A program made the translations under genes and the position numbers. Below, piece by piece: positions 25,401-33,841 of a DNA stretch of 64,000 nucleotides; position 1 is the stretch's first letter, and each line of letters opens with the position of its first letter. Source of the DNA: Nitrospira sp. (lineage in GTDB: Bacteria > Nitrospirota > Nitrospiria > Nitrospirales > Nitrospiraceae); contig JAOUHJ010000012.1 of NCBI GenBank assembly GCA_029865225.1, positions 1 through 64,000 on the forward strand, given 5' to 3'. The notes below the pieces were generated by a model that saw only the letters and a list, made by a program, of their open reading frames with translations, ran no database searches and was not told where the DNA came from.

Positions 25401-26174
25401 TCAGGGTTTCAGTTTCAGCTGGCGTTCTGGCAGCCAGCCTTTGGTGCCGTAGTCGCTGCGTAAGGAGTAGACCCAGCCGGTTTCTTGAAGATCCCCGTCA
25501 AGCACGGTGAGGACGGTTCCCGGTGGAATGGCTGGCCCTGGCTGAACTCCCTCTGCATCCTTGGCGAGCACGACTTTCTCTCCTGGAGCAGCAGGGTTCG
25601 GTAGCACGCTGACTCGCTGTCCCTCACCGAAGAGCGGAGGCGGTGTATTGGTGATAGGTGTCTCGGAGGCTGGGGGTGGCATGGGTGTGACGTCTCCTGT
25701 GGTCGATGCGGTCGGTACCGCTGGGGCCGAGGGCGGCATCGGAACAGGGACTGCAGGCGCTGTGGCGGCCTGCGGTACCTCGGCCGGTGCAACAGCTGGC
25801 GGTGCCGTTGGAGCCGCTTCCATAGGCTGAGGCGGCGCTACTGGTGCAGGCTTCGGCAGCACCGGCTGTTGTGCAACAGGGGCCGGAGGCGGCGCCGGTG
25901 TCTCGCCGAGCAGCGGCTCGATGTACTCCATGACCATCTCCGGTTCCATCGCGACGTACGCACCGCCGCCGATCATCACCAGCAAGAGCACCCACAAGAG
26001 AGGACGCCCGCTCGATTGTTTGGGTGGTTTCTTCGGAGACGGTGAACGGACGGTGGTCGTCTGCTCGAGTTCTTCTTCCGTGAATTCCAGATCCGGTTCA
26101 GGTTGGCGAGCAAAGAAGAGGTTCCAAGTCAGAGGACTGCCGCCCAACGACGGGCTTCCCGCGAATGCAAACAT
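25401..26174 (-). CDS. Membrane-anchored proline-rich protein with C-terminal SH3-like domain
   Basis: 257 residues: a short cytosolic N-terminus rich in Glu, one transmembrane helix (PLLWVLLLVMIGGGAYVAM, about residues 62-80), then about 100 residues dominated by Pro and Ala. The end is a bacterial SH3-like domain (VLPNPAAPGEKVVL through GTKGWLPERQLKL). SH3b domains bind peptidoglycan or mediate contacts in the periplasm. The start at MFAFAGSP has GGGAGGTG seven bases upstream; the longer track ORF lacks this. The partner is unknown. Confidence 0.75.
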   Translation of the reverse strand: MFAFAGSPSLGGSPLTWNLFFARQPEPDLEFTEEELEQTTTVRSPSPKKPPKQSSGRPLLWVLLLVMIGGGAYVAMEPEMVMEYIEPLLGETPAPPPAPVAQQPVLPKPAPVAPPQPMEAAPTAPPAVAPAEVPQAATAPAVPVPMPPSAPAVPTASTTGDVTPMPPPASETPITNTPPPLFGEGQRVSVLPNPAAPGEKVVLAKDAEGVQPGPAIPPGTVLTVLDGDLQETGWVYSLRSDYGTKGWLPERQLKLKP

Positions 26175-26293
26175 CGAGCACCTCCCTGCAGCGGACTGCA
26201 TCGTACAGCCTGAAAAAGTACTTATCATCAAGGGAATAGGCTGTCAATTCTGTATGGATATTCAGCACGGGGCGTTCTGAGACAAGTTCTGGC

Positions 26294-28024
26294 TTAACAG
26301 GATTGCACATGCGAACAGGACAGGACTTGACCCTCTCGGCTGCCTGAGCGGTACACCGTTAACCCTTTGCAGCCGAGTTCGTGTGCCAAGAGGAAGGCGG
26401 CAGCGACGTCGTTCGTCGTTGCGGTAGGCGGCAAGTTGATCGTTTTGGAGACACCGCTGTCGCTGTGTCGTTGAAAGACGGCCTGCGTCCGGACATGGTG
26501 CTCGGGGGCGATATCGTGTGCCGTCACAAACAACCGACGAAGATCGTTCGGAATCTGCGAGAGCTGTTGAATCGACTCCTGATGATTGAGTGCCCGGTGT
26601 ATTGCTGGGAGAGACAGACCTCGGGTTTTGACTTGCTTGACAAATTCAGGATGAAGGCGTTCCAAACGAATATCTTCCATGATTGTGTGAGTGACACTGA
26701 TGCCGTACAGCGGTTCGATCCCGGCTGAACAATCGGCCAGAATACTGATTGTCCCGGTGGGAGCAATCGTCGTGACCGTCGCGTGACGCCGGTGCAGCCC
26801 CTCGGCTTCGAGGCGGCTTCCTTTGTACCCGGGGAAGGGTCCCCGTTCCTGTGCGAGCTCCTGAGATGCTTCGTGGGCATGGAGCCGGATGAATCCCATC
26901 AACTGGTCTGCGATCTGTAGGGCTTCGTCGGTATTATATGGGACTCCAAGCTGGATCAATAAATCGGCAAACCCCATGATCCCAAGGCCTATTTTCCTCG
27001 TTTGTCTGGTTTGGGTTTCAATCGATGCCAGCGGAAATCGAGTGCGATCGAGCACGTCATCGAGAAACCGAACCGTGAGAGGAATCATCTCGGCCAGTTG
27101 TGCGTAATTGATGGTGGCTTTCCTGCGGGACACCGTCAGGCAGCGGGCAACATTGATCGATCCGAGCGTGCAGGATTCATTGGCGAGAAGTGGTTGTTCG
27201 CCGCAAGGATTAGTTGCTTCAATGAGGCCGAGCTGAGGTGTGGGATTTGTCTTGTTGATCGTGTCGAGGAACAGGATGCCTGGCTCTCCGGATCGCCAAG
27301 CCGCTTCTACGAGCCGGTCGAAGATCATCTGAGCGGGGAGCTGTCGGACCGGTTTGCCGGTTCGGGGATTCATCAAGCTGTACGACCGACCTTGTCTGAC
27401 TGCGCGCATGAAACGGTCAGTGAGTCCGACCGAGAGATTGAAGTTCGTCATTTCATGAGGTTCTGTCTTCAGGGAAATGAAGTCCAGAATGTCGGGGTGG
27501 TCGACGCGCAGGATGCCCATATTGGCACCCCGTCTCGTGCCACCTTGCTTAATGACGTCGGTGGCCAGGTTGAACAGGCGCATAAAGGAGATAGGGCCCG
27601 ATGCCAGCCCGTTCGTGGTCGTAACACGGTCACCACGGGGGCGAATGTGGCTGAAAGAAAAACCGGTTCCTCCGCCGGATTGATGAATGAGGGCTTGCTG
27701 CTTCACTGCATCGAAAATAGACTCCAAGGAATCCTCTATCGGTAACACAAAACAGGCCGAGAGTTGTTGGAGTGGGCGTCCCGCATTCATCAAGGTTGGT
27801 GAATTGGGGAGGAACCTCAAAGAGGCCATCATTTCATAAAACTGCCGGGCAACCTTGTTTCGCTGTCTGACGGGCTCGGCCAAGGCAATATCAGTTGCGA
27901 CTCGGCGGAACATATCGCGGGGTGACTCCACAGTGAGGCCACGCGAGTTTTTCGCCAAATAGCGTTGACGCAAGACCGCCAGTGCATTTGATGAGAGCCG
28001 AGGTGATGGACGCAGGGTGGCCAT
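26294..28024 (-). CDS. nrdJ: Adenosylcobalamin-dependent (class II) ribonucleotide reductase
   Basis: Reduces ribonucleotides to deoxyribonucleotides with a B12-generated thiyl radical, so it works with or without oxygen. Visible hallmarks: FLPNSPTLMNAG, the cysteine in LSACFVLPIEDS, HQSGGGTGFSFSHIRP, the NPCGEQPLLANESCTLGSIN active-site loop, and PTGTISILADCSAGIEP. The C-terminus ends with a CSHVQSC Cys pair, probably the mobile thiols re-reduced by thioredoxin. At 576 residues it is a compact member without the long extra C-terminal domain of some NrdJ. No class I subunits are nearby. Confidence 0.93.
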   Translation of the reverse strand: MATLRPSPRLSSNALAVLRQRYLAKNSRGLTVESPRDMFRRVATDIALAEPVRQRNKVARQFYEMMASLRFLPNSPTLMNAGRPLQQLSACFVLPIEDSLESIFDAVKQQALIHQSGGGTGFSFSHIRPRGDRVTTTNGLASGPISFMRLFNLATDVIKQGGTRRGANMGILRVDHPDILDFISLKTEPHEMTNFNLSVGLTDRFMRAVRQGRSYSLMNPRTGKPVRQLPAQMIFDRLVEAAWRSGEPGILFLDTINKTNPTPQLGLIEATNPCGEQPLLANESCTLGSINVARCLTVSRRKATINYAQLAEMIPLTVRFLDDVLDRTRFPLASIETQTRQTRKIGLGIMGFADLLIQLGVPYNTDEALQIADQLMGFIRLHAHEASQELAQERGPFPGYKGSRLEAEGLHRRHATVTTIAPTGTISILADCSAGIEPLYGISVTHTIMEDIRLERLHPEFVKQVKTRGLSLPAIHRALNHQESIQQLSQIPNDLRRLFVTAHDIAPEHHVRTQAVFQRHSDSGVSKTINLPPTATTNDVAAAFLLAHELGCKGLTVYRSGSREGQVLSCSHVQSC

Positions 28025-28125
28025 GATCGTGCATGGGCATTATAGCCTCTTCTCCCGAGCCCAGATATTCATCGCAGCGCTGATTCGTCGAGGCCTCTTG
28101 CATGTCGATCGAACCGGAAGGCACA

Positions 28126-28557
28126 ATGCTTCGACCGACGAACATGAAATCCTACCGAGAAGAACTCTGGTTTGAGACGAAGACCAGACGAGCCTATCTG
28201 AATATTACGCCACAGATCGAAGCCTTGGTAAAGAAGAGTGGGGTCCGGGAAGGCTTGGTGTTGGTCAACGCAATGCATATCACCGCAAGCGTGTACATTA
28301 ACGATGATGAGCCTGGTCTGTTGCAGGACTACGATGAATTTCTCGAACGGCTTGCCCCACATGAAGGGCGTTACCGGCACAACAACACGGGTGAAGACAA
28401 CGGCGACGCGCATCTGAAGCGGCAGATCATGGGACGAGAAGTCGTCGTTGCCATCACCGAGGGCAAGCTCGACTTTGGTCCATGGGAACAGATTTTCTAC
28501 GGCGAGTTCGACGGACGGCGTCGCAAGCGCGTGCTGGTGAAGATCATCGGAGACTAA
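28126..28557 (+). CDS. YjbQ/UPF0047 family protein (secondary thiamine-phosphate synthase type)
   Basis: About 143 residues of the UPF0047 family. Signature elements are [37 protein letters not shown] and the terminal [20 protein letters not shown]. coli YjbQ has weak thiamine-phosphate synthase activity, but the physiological role is not established. ATG at 28126 is preceded by GGAAGG; 28144 (MKSYREEL) is an alternative that matches the typical family N-terminus, and the track start at 28102 seems too early. Divergent from nrdJ. Confidence 0.88.
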   Translation: MLRPTNMKSYREELWFETKTRRAYLNITPQIEALVKKSGVREGLVLVNAMHITASVYINDDEPGLLQDYDEFLERLAPHEGRYRHNNTGEDNGDAHLKRQIMGREVVVAITEGKLDFGPWEQIFYGEFDGRRRKRVLVKIIGD

Positions 28558-28700
28558 CGCCGGTGACGATGAGATAAAGCTGGGCCCCAGTCACGGATAT
28601 AAGTAATGTGGCGATGCTTGCATGGGTATAAAAAGTTTGGCAACATGGATTTTGAGGTTCTCGCGATCGTCTGTGGCTTGTGTTGTTGTAGGGGGCAGCG

Positions 28701-29714
28701 ATGTTAGCTTGGTCTCGCCCTGATCCGCTCACGCGTGATCTTATCCATCTGATCAACGCCCGTCGTCACGATCACGGCGACACGGATGATGCGATCGATA
28801 CGCTGCAGGCATTTCTTGAGCAGGGACGCGAACATGATCTTCTGACGGTGCTTGCCGCGCTCGACGAAGAAATGGCGGAATGGCTGTTCGATCTTGTAGC
28901 AGAGGCGAGTTGCACCTTACTGCTGGATGGGCCGAGTGATGAAAAGCCGACCTATGCAACCATCGCGGCATTGGAGCTGCCCTTACAAGCAAATCTCACC
29001 GCGCCTCTGAAACTCAAGATCGATCCTATCGCGACGGCTGAGCTCCTCCATCGTTATCTCCAGCTTCCTGCCGGGACGGTCGTGCGAGTCGAGTCACGGC
29101 TCTTGACCGATGCCACATTGGAGATGTTGAATCTCCAAATGCTCCATGATCACCTGGTCACCGTCGCGGATTCACGCCGCGCGCAATCGGTGGCTGCGAG
29201 ACTTCTTCCTCCGGTTGAAAACACGGCGTTTCTGTTATTCGAACTGATCGGTGCGTCGGATCCGGGGTTGCCTGACTCATGGGAAGATCATCAACGTCGG
29301 GAACTGCTCGATGGATTGGTAAAGCAATGTCCGGAGTTAGCCTGCGCACCTGATACCATCGAGGCGCCAGTCTATGCGGCCTATGCCATGTTTGACGCAC
29401 AGAATGCGGTGCGGTTGCATCATCTGGCCGATGAGACTGCTGCGGTGTGGAGAGAACTGGATCCGCTTGTGAGGTCCCGTACCATTGTGCATCTCCATAC
29501 GCAATGCGGAAATGGGGTGTATATGCCGGTCTGGACTGATCTCTTTGATCCTGAGCTTCCGGACGAACACGGCCCCGTGTGGACCTCTCCGGATGTGTGG
29601 GTCTTTACCGCCGACCTGCCGATAGAGTGGCCTGGGGAGATGCTGACCAATCGGTTGCTGGCTGAAGGCTGCACAAGGTTCGAGAATCATATCGTTGAAA
29701 CTCCGGATAACTGA
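28701..29714 (+). CDS. Hypothetical protein, 337 residues
   Basis: Cytosolic, acidic, mostly helical by composition, with no membrane segment or signal. Nothing in it matches a family I can name with confidence. It contains LTVLAALDEEMAEWLFDLVAEA in the N-terminal third and ends with a Trp-rich segment (PVWTSPDVWVFTADLPIEWPGEM). ATG with AGGGGG upstream. Its codon choice resembles that of neighbouring housekeeping genes. It stands alone between the YjbQ-family gene and the Cys-repeat protein. Confidence 0.7.
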   Translation: MLAWSRPDPLTRDLIHLINARRHDHGDTDDAIDTLQAFLEQGREHDLLTVLAALDEEMAEWLFDLVAEASCTLLLDGPSDEKPTYATIAALELPLQANLTAPLKLKIDPIATAELLHRYLQLPAGTVVRVESRLLTDATLEMLNLQMLHDHLVTVADSRRAQSVAARLLPPVENTAFLLFELIGASDPGLPDSWEDHQRRELLDGLVKQCPELACAPDTIEAPVYAAYAMFDAQNAVRLHHLADETAAVWRELDPLVRSRTIVHLHTQCGNGVYMPVWTDLFDPELPDEHGPVWTSPDVWVFTADLPIEWPGEMLTNRLLAEGCTRFENHIVETPDN

Positions 29715-29828
29715 ATTCCCGCCTGTTCCCTTTGATCTACCGGTATCGGCCATTCCCATGAGTGATAGACTCTGCGCAAAAATCCCGTTTCAGTGATTTT
29801 CAAGAGGCTTTATTCTATCCTCAGTTTC

Positions 29829-30440
29829 ATGAAGACGTCGAAGCCTTCAGACCGATCCGTGAAACCTATTACTATCGTCGTCACAGTCGGGGGATTGAGC
29901 TTGGTCTGGGCCATCGTATGGGCGAATTTGCCATCGAAAGAAGAGCTGGTGTCGTCTCAATCAGGGGCATCCTCGGTTCAAGCTTCGCGTGCCCCAGCTC
30001 TCGACCTCTCGATTCCCGGTGTACCCAGTCGGCCGATGACAAACTCGGTTGGCACCGGACAGGCGGCACCAGTGACGACTCTGGGGGGATTATCTGTTCC
30101 GCTCGATAGCCGTGCCAGGAAGATTGCGGAAGTAAAGTGTGACGCGGAGATCCAGCAGTATTGTCCCGATTCTCTAGCTGGAGAAGACCGTCAAAGCTGT
30201 GTGATGCAGCGCCTCAAGCGGTTCGATGCATCCTGTCAACAGATCGTGCAGCAGCGCTTAGTGCGTTGGAAAGAAGCCGAGGGATATAAGGTGGCCTGTG
30301 TTGTCGATGTAAGGCGGTTTTGCCGTACGGTGCCAGCTGCCGATGGTCGTGTCTTGCAATGCCTACAAGAACATGAACAGGATCTCTCAGAAGGCTGCTA
30401 CCGAAGCCTGCCCAAGGGACGGCTTCAAACCAGGAACTAA
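29829..30440 (+). CDS. Membrane-anchored protein with two GLG1-type cysteine-rich repeats
   Basis: About 203 residues: an N-terminal membrane helix (ITIVVTVGGLSLVWAIVWA), a low-complexity linker, then two cysteine-rich repeats. The first has C-DAEIQQYC then C about 10 residues on and again C; the second has ACVVDVRRFC with the same spacing. This resembles the GLG1 cysteine-rich repeat (PF00839 type), which occurs in bacterial exported proteins of unknown role. The start is uncertain: GTG at 29793 is the track choice, and neither start has a good ribosome binding site. Confidence 0.68.
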   Translation: MKTSKPSDRSVKPITIVVTVGGLSLVWAIVWANLPSKEELVSSQSGASSVQASRAPALDLSIPGVPSRPMTNSVGTGQAAPVTTLGGLSVPLDSRARKIAEVKCDAEIQQYCPDSLAGEDRQSCVMQRLKRFDASCQQIVQQRLVRWKEAEGYKVACVVDVRRFCRTVPAADGRVLQCLQEHEQDLSEGCYRSLPKGRLQTRN

Positions 30441-30475
30441 CGGTATCTCATGTGCTTCCTCTAGCGTGGACACCG

Positions 30476-31873
30476 TTAGGCAGCTAAGTCTGCGACGCAA
30501 GCACGGAGCTCCGTGGCGAACTCGCCGGCGCGGCGATAACGATGGACTGGGTCTTTATGGAGTGCGCGATCCAAGATAGTCTTGAGGAGAACAGGTAGGT
30601 CGGGTCTGATGGCTTTGAGGCTGGGATGGGGGTTATGAGCGATCGCAAACAGCAAGGCCGACACATTGTCCGCCATAAACGGTGGACGGCCGGTGAGGAG
30701 TTCGAACATGACGACGCCTAGGGAGAAGATATCGGACCGGCCATCTACCTTCTTACCGGCGATCTGTTCTGGCGACATGTATGTTGGTGTTCCCATCACG
30801 ATATTCGTCTGCGTTTTTGAGAAGCTCGCCATTTTAGCGATGCCGAAGTCCATGATCTTCACGACGTCGTCGTTGGTGACCATGATGTTGGCTGGTTTGA
30901 TGTCGCGATGTACGACGCCTTGTTGGTGGGCATAGTCCATGGCTTCCGCAACGGTCGCCAGGATCGATATCACTTTTGGGAACGGCATCAGATTCGGCTT
31001 TCTCGACCACTCCTTCAGTGTCGTCCCTTGAAGTAGCTCCATTGCAATATACCCAAGGTCTTGCTCCTCCCCGGCATCAAAAATCGTCACGATGTTCGGA
31101 TGGGACAACCGTCCGGTGGATTCGGCTTCTCGGAAGAATCTCGCCTTCACGTCCTGGAGTTTATCGGCATCGTCGATGGCATCGAGCTGCATCGTTTTGA
31201 TGGCCACGAACCGTTGGATCGTTGGATCTTTGCCCAGGTACACCACGCCCATTGAGCCGCGTCCTAGCTCCTTCAAGACCTTATAGCGGCCCAGCATAGT
31301 GGGCGGTTCGTTGGGCGCATTTGGCAAGCCAGTCCCCTTTTCTTGTTCTTGGATCTCTTCCTCTGCATGGACGTCGTGCGTTTCCTCGATCAGCGTCGTC
31401 GCTTCGGTGTGGCCGGTCGATGCAGATGGCTTCGAGAAGAATCTTTGGAGTGCATCGAGACTCATCAGCCAGGCAATCGTGATCCAGAGGCCGGTGAGTG
31501 TCAGGATGACGGCCTGCGCGACTGAGTAGCGTGTAGAGCCGAAGTGGTCGATCAAAGACTGTCCCAAAGCCCGAAGGGTCTTGTCTGCCGCGATCACCAT
31601 GAGCAGTGTCGTGACAGGGAGCACCAGCTGTCGTAAGAAAGAGAATCCACGACCATTATCTGGCATCTGTCGGAAGGCACGCAGACACAACCATCCAAGC
31701 ATGGCCAATCCGGTAGCTTCGATGAGCAGGCGAATGGTCTGGCCGCTGCTCAGCCCGAACAGTGTGAAAGGGATCGACTGTGTGCCGGGCAGATTGCCCA
31801 AAAGGGGACCGGCAAAAAGCGCGATGAGCGCAGCGAAAAGATATTGGAAGGCCCAACTCGATGCATGGGTCAT
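30476..31873 (-). CDS. Serine/threonine protein kinase with N-terminal membrane domain
   Basis: 465 residues. The first 165 hold about four hydrophobic helices (FAALIALFAGPLLG, LLIEATGLAMLGWLCL, LVLPVTTLLMVIA, AVILTLTGLWITIAW). A Hanks-type kinase domain follows from about 205: YKVLKELGRGSMGVVYLG, the ATP Lys in VAIKTM, catalytic HRDIKPANIM, DFG in IMDFGIAK, and GTPTYMSPEQ. The membrane part precedes the kinase, the reverse of the PknB layout, so the kinase faces the cytosol and the membrane part may sense. ATG at 31873 is preferred over the TTG track start. Confidence 0.9.
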   Translation of the reverse strand: MTHASSWAFQYLFAALIALFAGPLLGNLPGTQSIPFTLFGLSSGQTIRLLIEATGLAMLGWLCLRAFRQMPDNGRGFSFLRQLVLPVTTLLMVIAADKTLRALGQSLIDHFGSTRYSVAQAVILTLTGLWITIAWLMSLDALQRFFSKPSASTGHTEATTLIEETHDVHAEEEIQEQEKGTGLPNAPNEPPTMLGRYKVLKELGRGSMGVVYLGKDPTIQRFVAIKTMQLDAIDDADKLQDVKARFFREAESTGRLSHPNIVTIFDAGEEQDLGYIAMELLQGTTLKEWSRKPNLMPFPKVISILATVAEAMDYAHQQGVVHRDIKPANIMVTNDDVVKIMDFGIAKMASFSKTQTNIVMGTPTYMSPEQIAGKKVDGRSDIFSLGVVMFELLTGRPPFMADNVSALLFAIAHNPHPSLKAIRPDLPVLLKTILDRALHKDPVHRYRRAGEFATELRACVADLAA

Positions 31874-31959
31874 GGGTGACAAGATCCGGAAGACTTCCAA
31901 AGTCTAGCGGATAACGAAGAAGAGTCAACGGATCGGAGAAAATGTGCGGGACGGCCATC

Positions 31960-32808
31960 TCAGCCTTGAGCGACTCTCTCCTTCATCTTCGGAAGCAGCG
32001 TGGTAGGGATATGAAGCGAACCTTTGCCGATGCCGACTTCAATGTCGGGCTTCGTGAGCCCGTGAAAATCGCTCCCACCGGTAACCAGGAGACCTAGGTG
32101 TTGAGCAAGACTGAGATATTCTCGAGTCTGCCGTGCTGCATGGGTGCTGTAATAGACTTCCACGCCATCGAGTCCGTCTGCTTTGAGCCGGCGAACCAAT
32201 TCAGCAAGCGGCTGATCCGTCAGTTTCACCCATGTCGGATGGGCCAGGACGGCGAGTCCACGTGCTTCTTTGATCCAGCGAATGGCATCGGCCGGGTTCG
32301 GGAGGTCACGAGGAACGTACGCTGCTTTCCCGTCGCCAAGAAACCGGTCGAACGCCTCCTTGGCTGAGGTGACGACTCCCTTGTTCATGAGCGCCCGGGC
32401 AATATGCGGTCTACCGACCGAGTCACTCCCTGCGAGTGCGCGGACTTCATCGTAGGTGATATCGATGCCAAGGCCCTGTAATCGTTCGACGATTTGAGGA
32501 TTGCGATGGTGCCGACTGTCTCGCAAGCTCTTGAATCGTTGGTTCAAGTCGGTGTCCTGCCAATCGAGAAAGTACCCAAGAATATGAAGCTCGGAGCTTC
32601 CCATGAGCGAGCTAATCTCCACTCCGGGAATAATCTCGATCCCATATTGGTCACCCGCTGCGATGGCTTCTGGGATGCCGCTCGTGATGTCATGATCGGT
32701 AATCGCCAGGGCGGTGACTCCAGCTTGGTGTGCCAGCCCTATCACCTCCGTCGGTGTACAGCTTCCATCGGAGTGGGTGGTGTGGAGATGGAGGTCTAAA
32801 CGGCTCAT
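31960..32808 (-). CDS. PHP-domain phosphoesterase (nucleoside bisphosphatase / RNase AM-like)
   Basis: PHP metallohydrolase with the metal-binding clusters LHLHTTHSDGS at the N-terminus, ITDHDITSG, PGVEISS, the His in AVLAHPTW and GSDFHG near the end. Close relatives of this length (about 280) dephosphorylate 3',5'-nucleoside bisphosphates or trim RNA 5' ends (YciV/RNase AM). The start ATG overlaps the FolB-methyltransferase gene by four bases (ATGA), so the two are cotranslated. Confidence 0.9.
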   Translation of the reverse strand: MSRLDLHLHTTHSDGSCTPTEVIGLAHQAGVTALAITDHDITSGIPEAIAAGDQYGIEIIPGVEISSLMGSSELHILGYFLDWQDTDLNQRFKSLRDSRHHRNPQIVERLQGLGIDITYDEVRALAGSDSVGRPHIARALMNKGVVTSAKEAFDRFLGDGKAAYVPRDLPNPADAIRWIKEARGLAVLAHPTWVKLTDQPLAELVRRLKADGLDGVEVYYSTHAARQTREYLSLAQHLGLLVTGGSDFHGLTKPDIEVGIGKGSLHIPTTLLPKMKERVAQG

Positions 32809-33749
32809 GTCAACGGTCCAGTGGGTAGCGGTTTCTGTGCGACGAGTTGTGCGGTGTAGACCGACCTTGCATCGTGATCACCTTTGTGCGGTCCTTCATC
32901 GTAATGTAGAACGCGAAGATCGGATGTGAGCCTGATGAGCTCATTGTGCAGAAGGCAGAATTCACGGCGTCTCGGATGGTGATGGTGGAGGTGATTATCG
33001 ATCAGGAAGGTTTCGTATAGCAATAGACCACCTGGCTTCAGTGCATTCATGATGTGTGGAAAGAGTGGACGAGTCAAGTAGAAGAACACGAGGATGACAT
33101 CATAGGCGTCTTGCCCGAGGTTCGGCCTCTGTGGCGGAGGCGGTTCCAGATCGACCGTCCGTGTTGTGAGTTCTGTGAAGTTTCGCGCGTGAGCAGTCGA
33201 GGATAGCTGCGCTAGCGCCTGGATGTCGCGGTCAACGGCCTCAACCTGGTAGCCCAATGAGGCTAAGAATAGTGCATGCCGCCCTGTGCCGGCTGCGACA
33301 TCGAGGACCTTGCCCTTAGTAGGCAGATGAGGAAGCTGGTGGACAAGAAAGTTGGCCGGGGGAGGTTCCGCTCCGATCAATTGCTGCGCAAGCCTGGTGC
33401 GTTCCACAGTGATACCCATCGATCTGGTGACCTGGGTAATGGGGGGGTGGAGCTTCCTCAACCAGAGCTTGACTCGATCAACTCGAAATTCATCAAAGAG
33501 TGCGGTCACGAGGCGCTCAGCCAGTGCTTCCAGTAATCGAGACTCTTGGCTCGTTCCCAGCTCGACCACTCGTTCTGCGACTATGGCGTAGTCGATCGTA
33601 TGTCGCAAGTCGTCCGATCGACCTGCAGACTCGAACTGACAATCAAGCTCCAGATCGACCGCCAACGGCTGTGGCCGCGCCCGTTCTTCAGGCGTCACGC
33701 CGCAGCGACCGCGGAACTCCAGTCGTTCGATAATGATCTGACTGACCAT
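32805..33749 (-). CDS. Dihydroneopterin aldolase fused to a SAM-dependent methyltransferase
   Basis: Two domains in one frame. Residues 1-120 are FolB-like: IIIERLEFRGRCGVTPEER, RHTIDYAIVAERV and the LRKLHPPI segment, as in the folate enzyme that cleaves dihydroneopterin. Residues 125-314 are a class I methyltransferase with motif I KVLDVAAGTGRHAL and AVDRD, similar to TehB or UbiE-type folds. I place the start at 33749 (MVSQIII), which matches FolB N-termini. No frameshift or internal stop separates the halves. The methyl acceptor is unknown. Coupled to the PHP gene downstream. Confidence 0.85.
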   Translation of the reverse strand: MVSQIIIERLEFRGRCGVTPEERARPQPLAVDLELDCQFESAGRSDDLRHTIDYAIVAERVVELGTSQESRLLEALAERLVTALFDEFRVDRVKLWLRKLHPPITQVTRSMGITVERTRLAQQLIGAEPPPANFLVHQLPHLPTKGKVLDVAAGTGRHALFLASLGYQVEAVDRDIQALAQLSSTAHARNFTELTTRTVDLEPPPPQRPNLGQDAYDVILVFFYLTRPLFPHIMNALKPGGLLLYETFLIDNHLHHHHPRRREFCLLHNELIRLTSDLRVLHYDEGPHKGDHDARSVYTAQLVAQKPLPTGPLT

Positions 33750-33841
33750 GGAGGCATTCTCGAAGATCGTCTTTGGACCTGTCAAGCGAAGCGCCATCGA
33801 GGCAGTGAGGAGGCTCGCTAGAACGTTCCAGAGCGGGCGAG

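Noticed and set aside
28025-28125. Cobalamin riboswitch ahead of nrdJ
   Set aside because: The gap to the divergent gene is about 100 bases, too short for a full riboswitch, and no B12-box-like sequence is seen.
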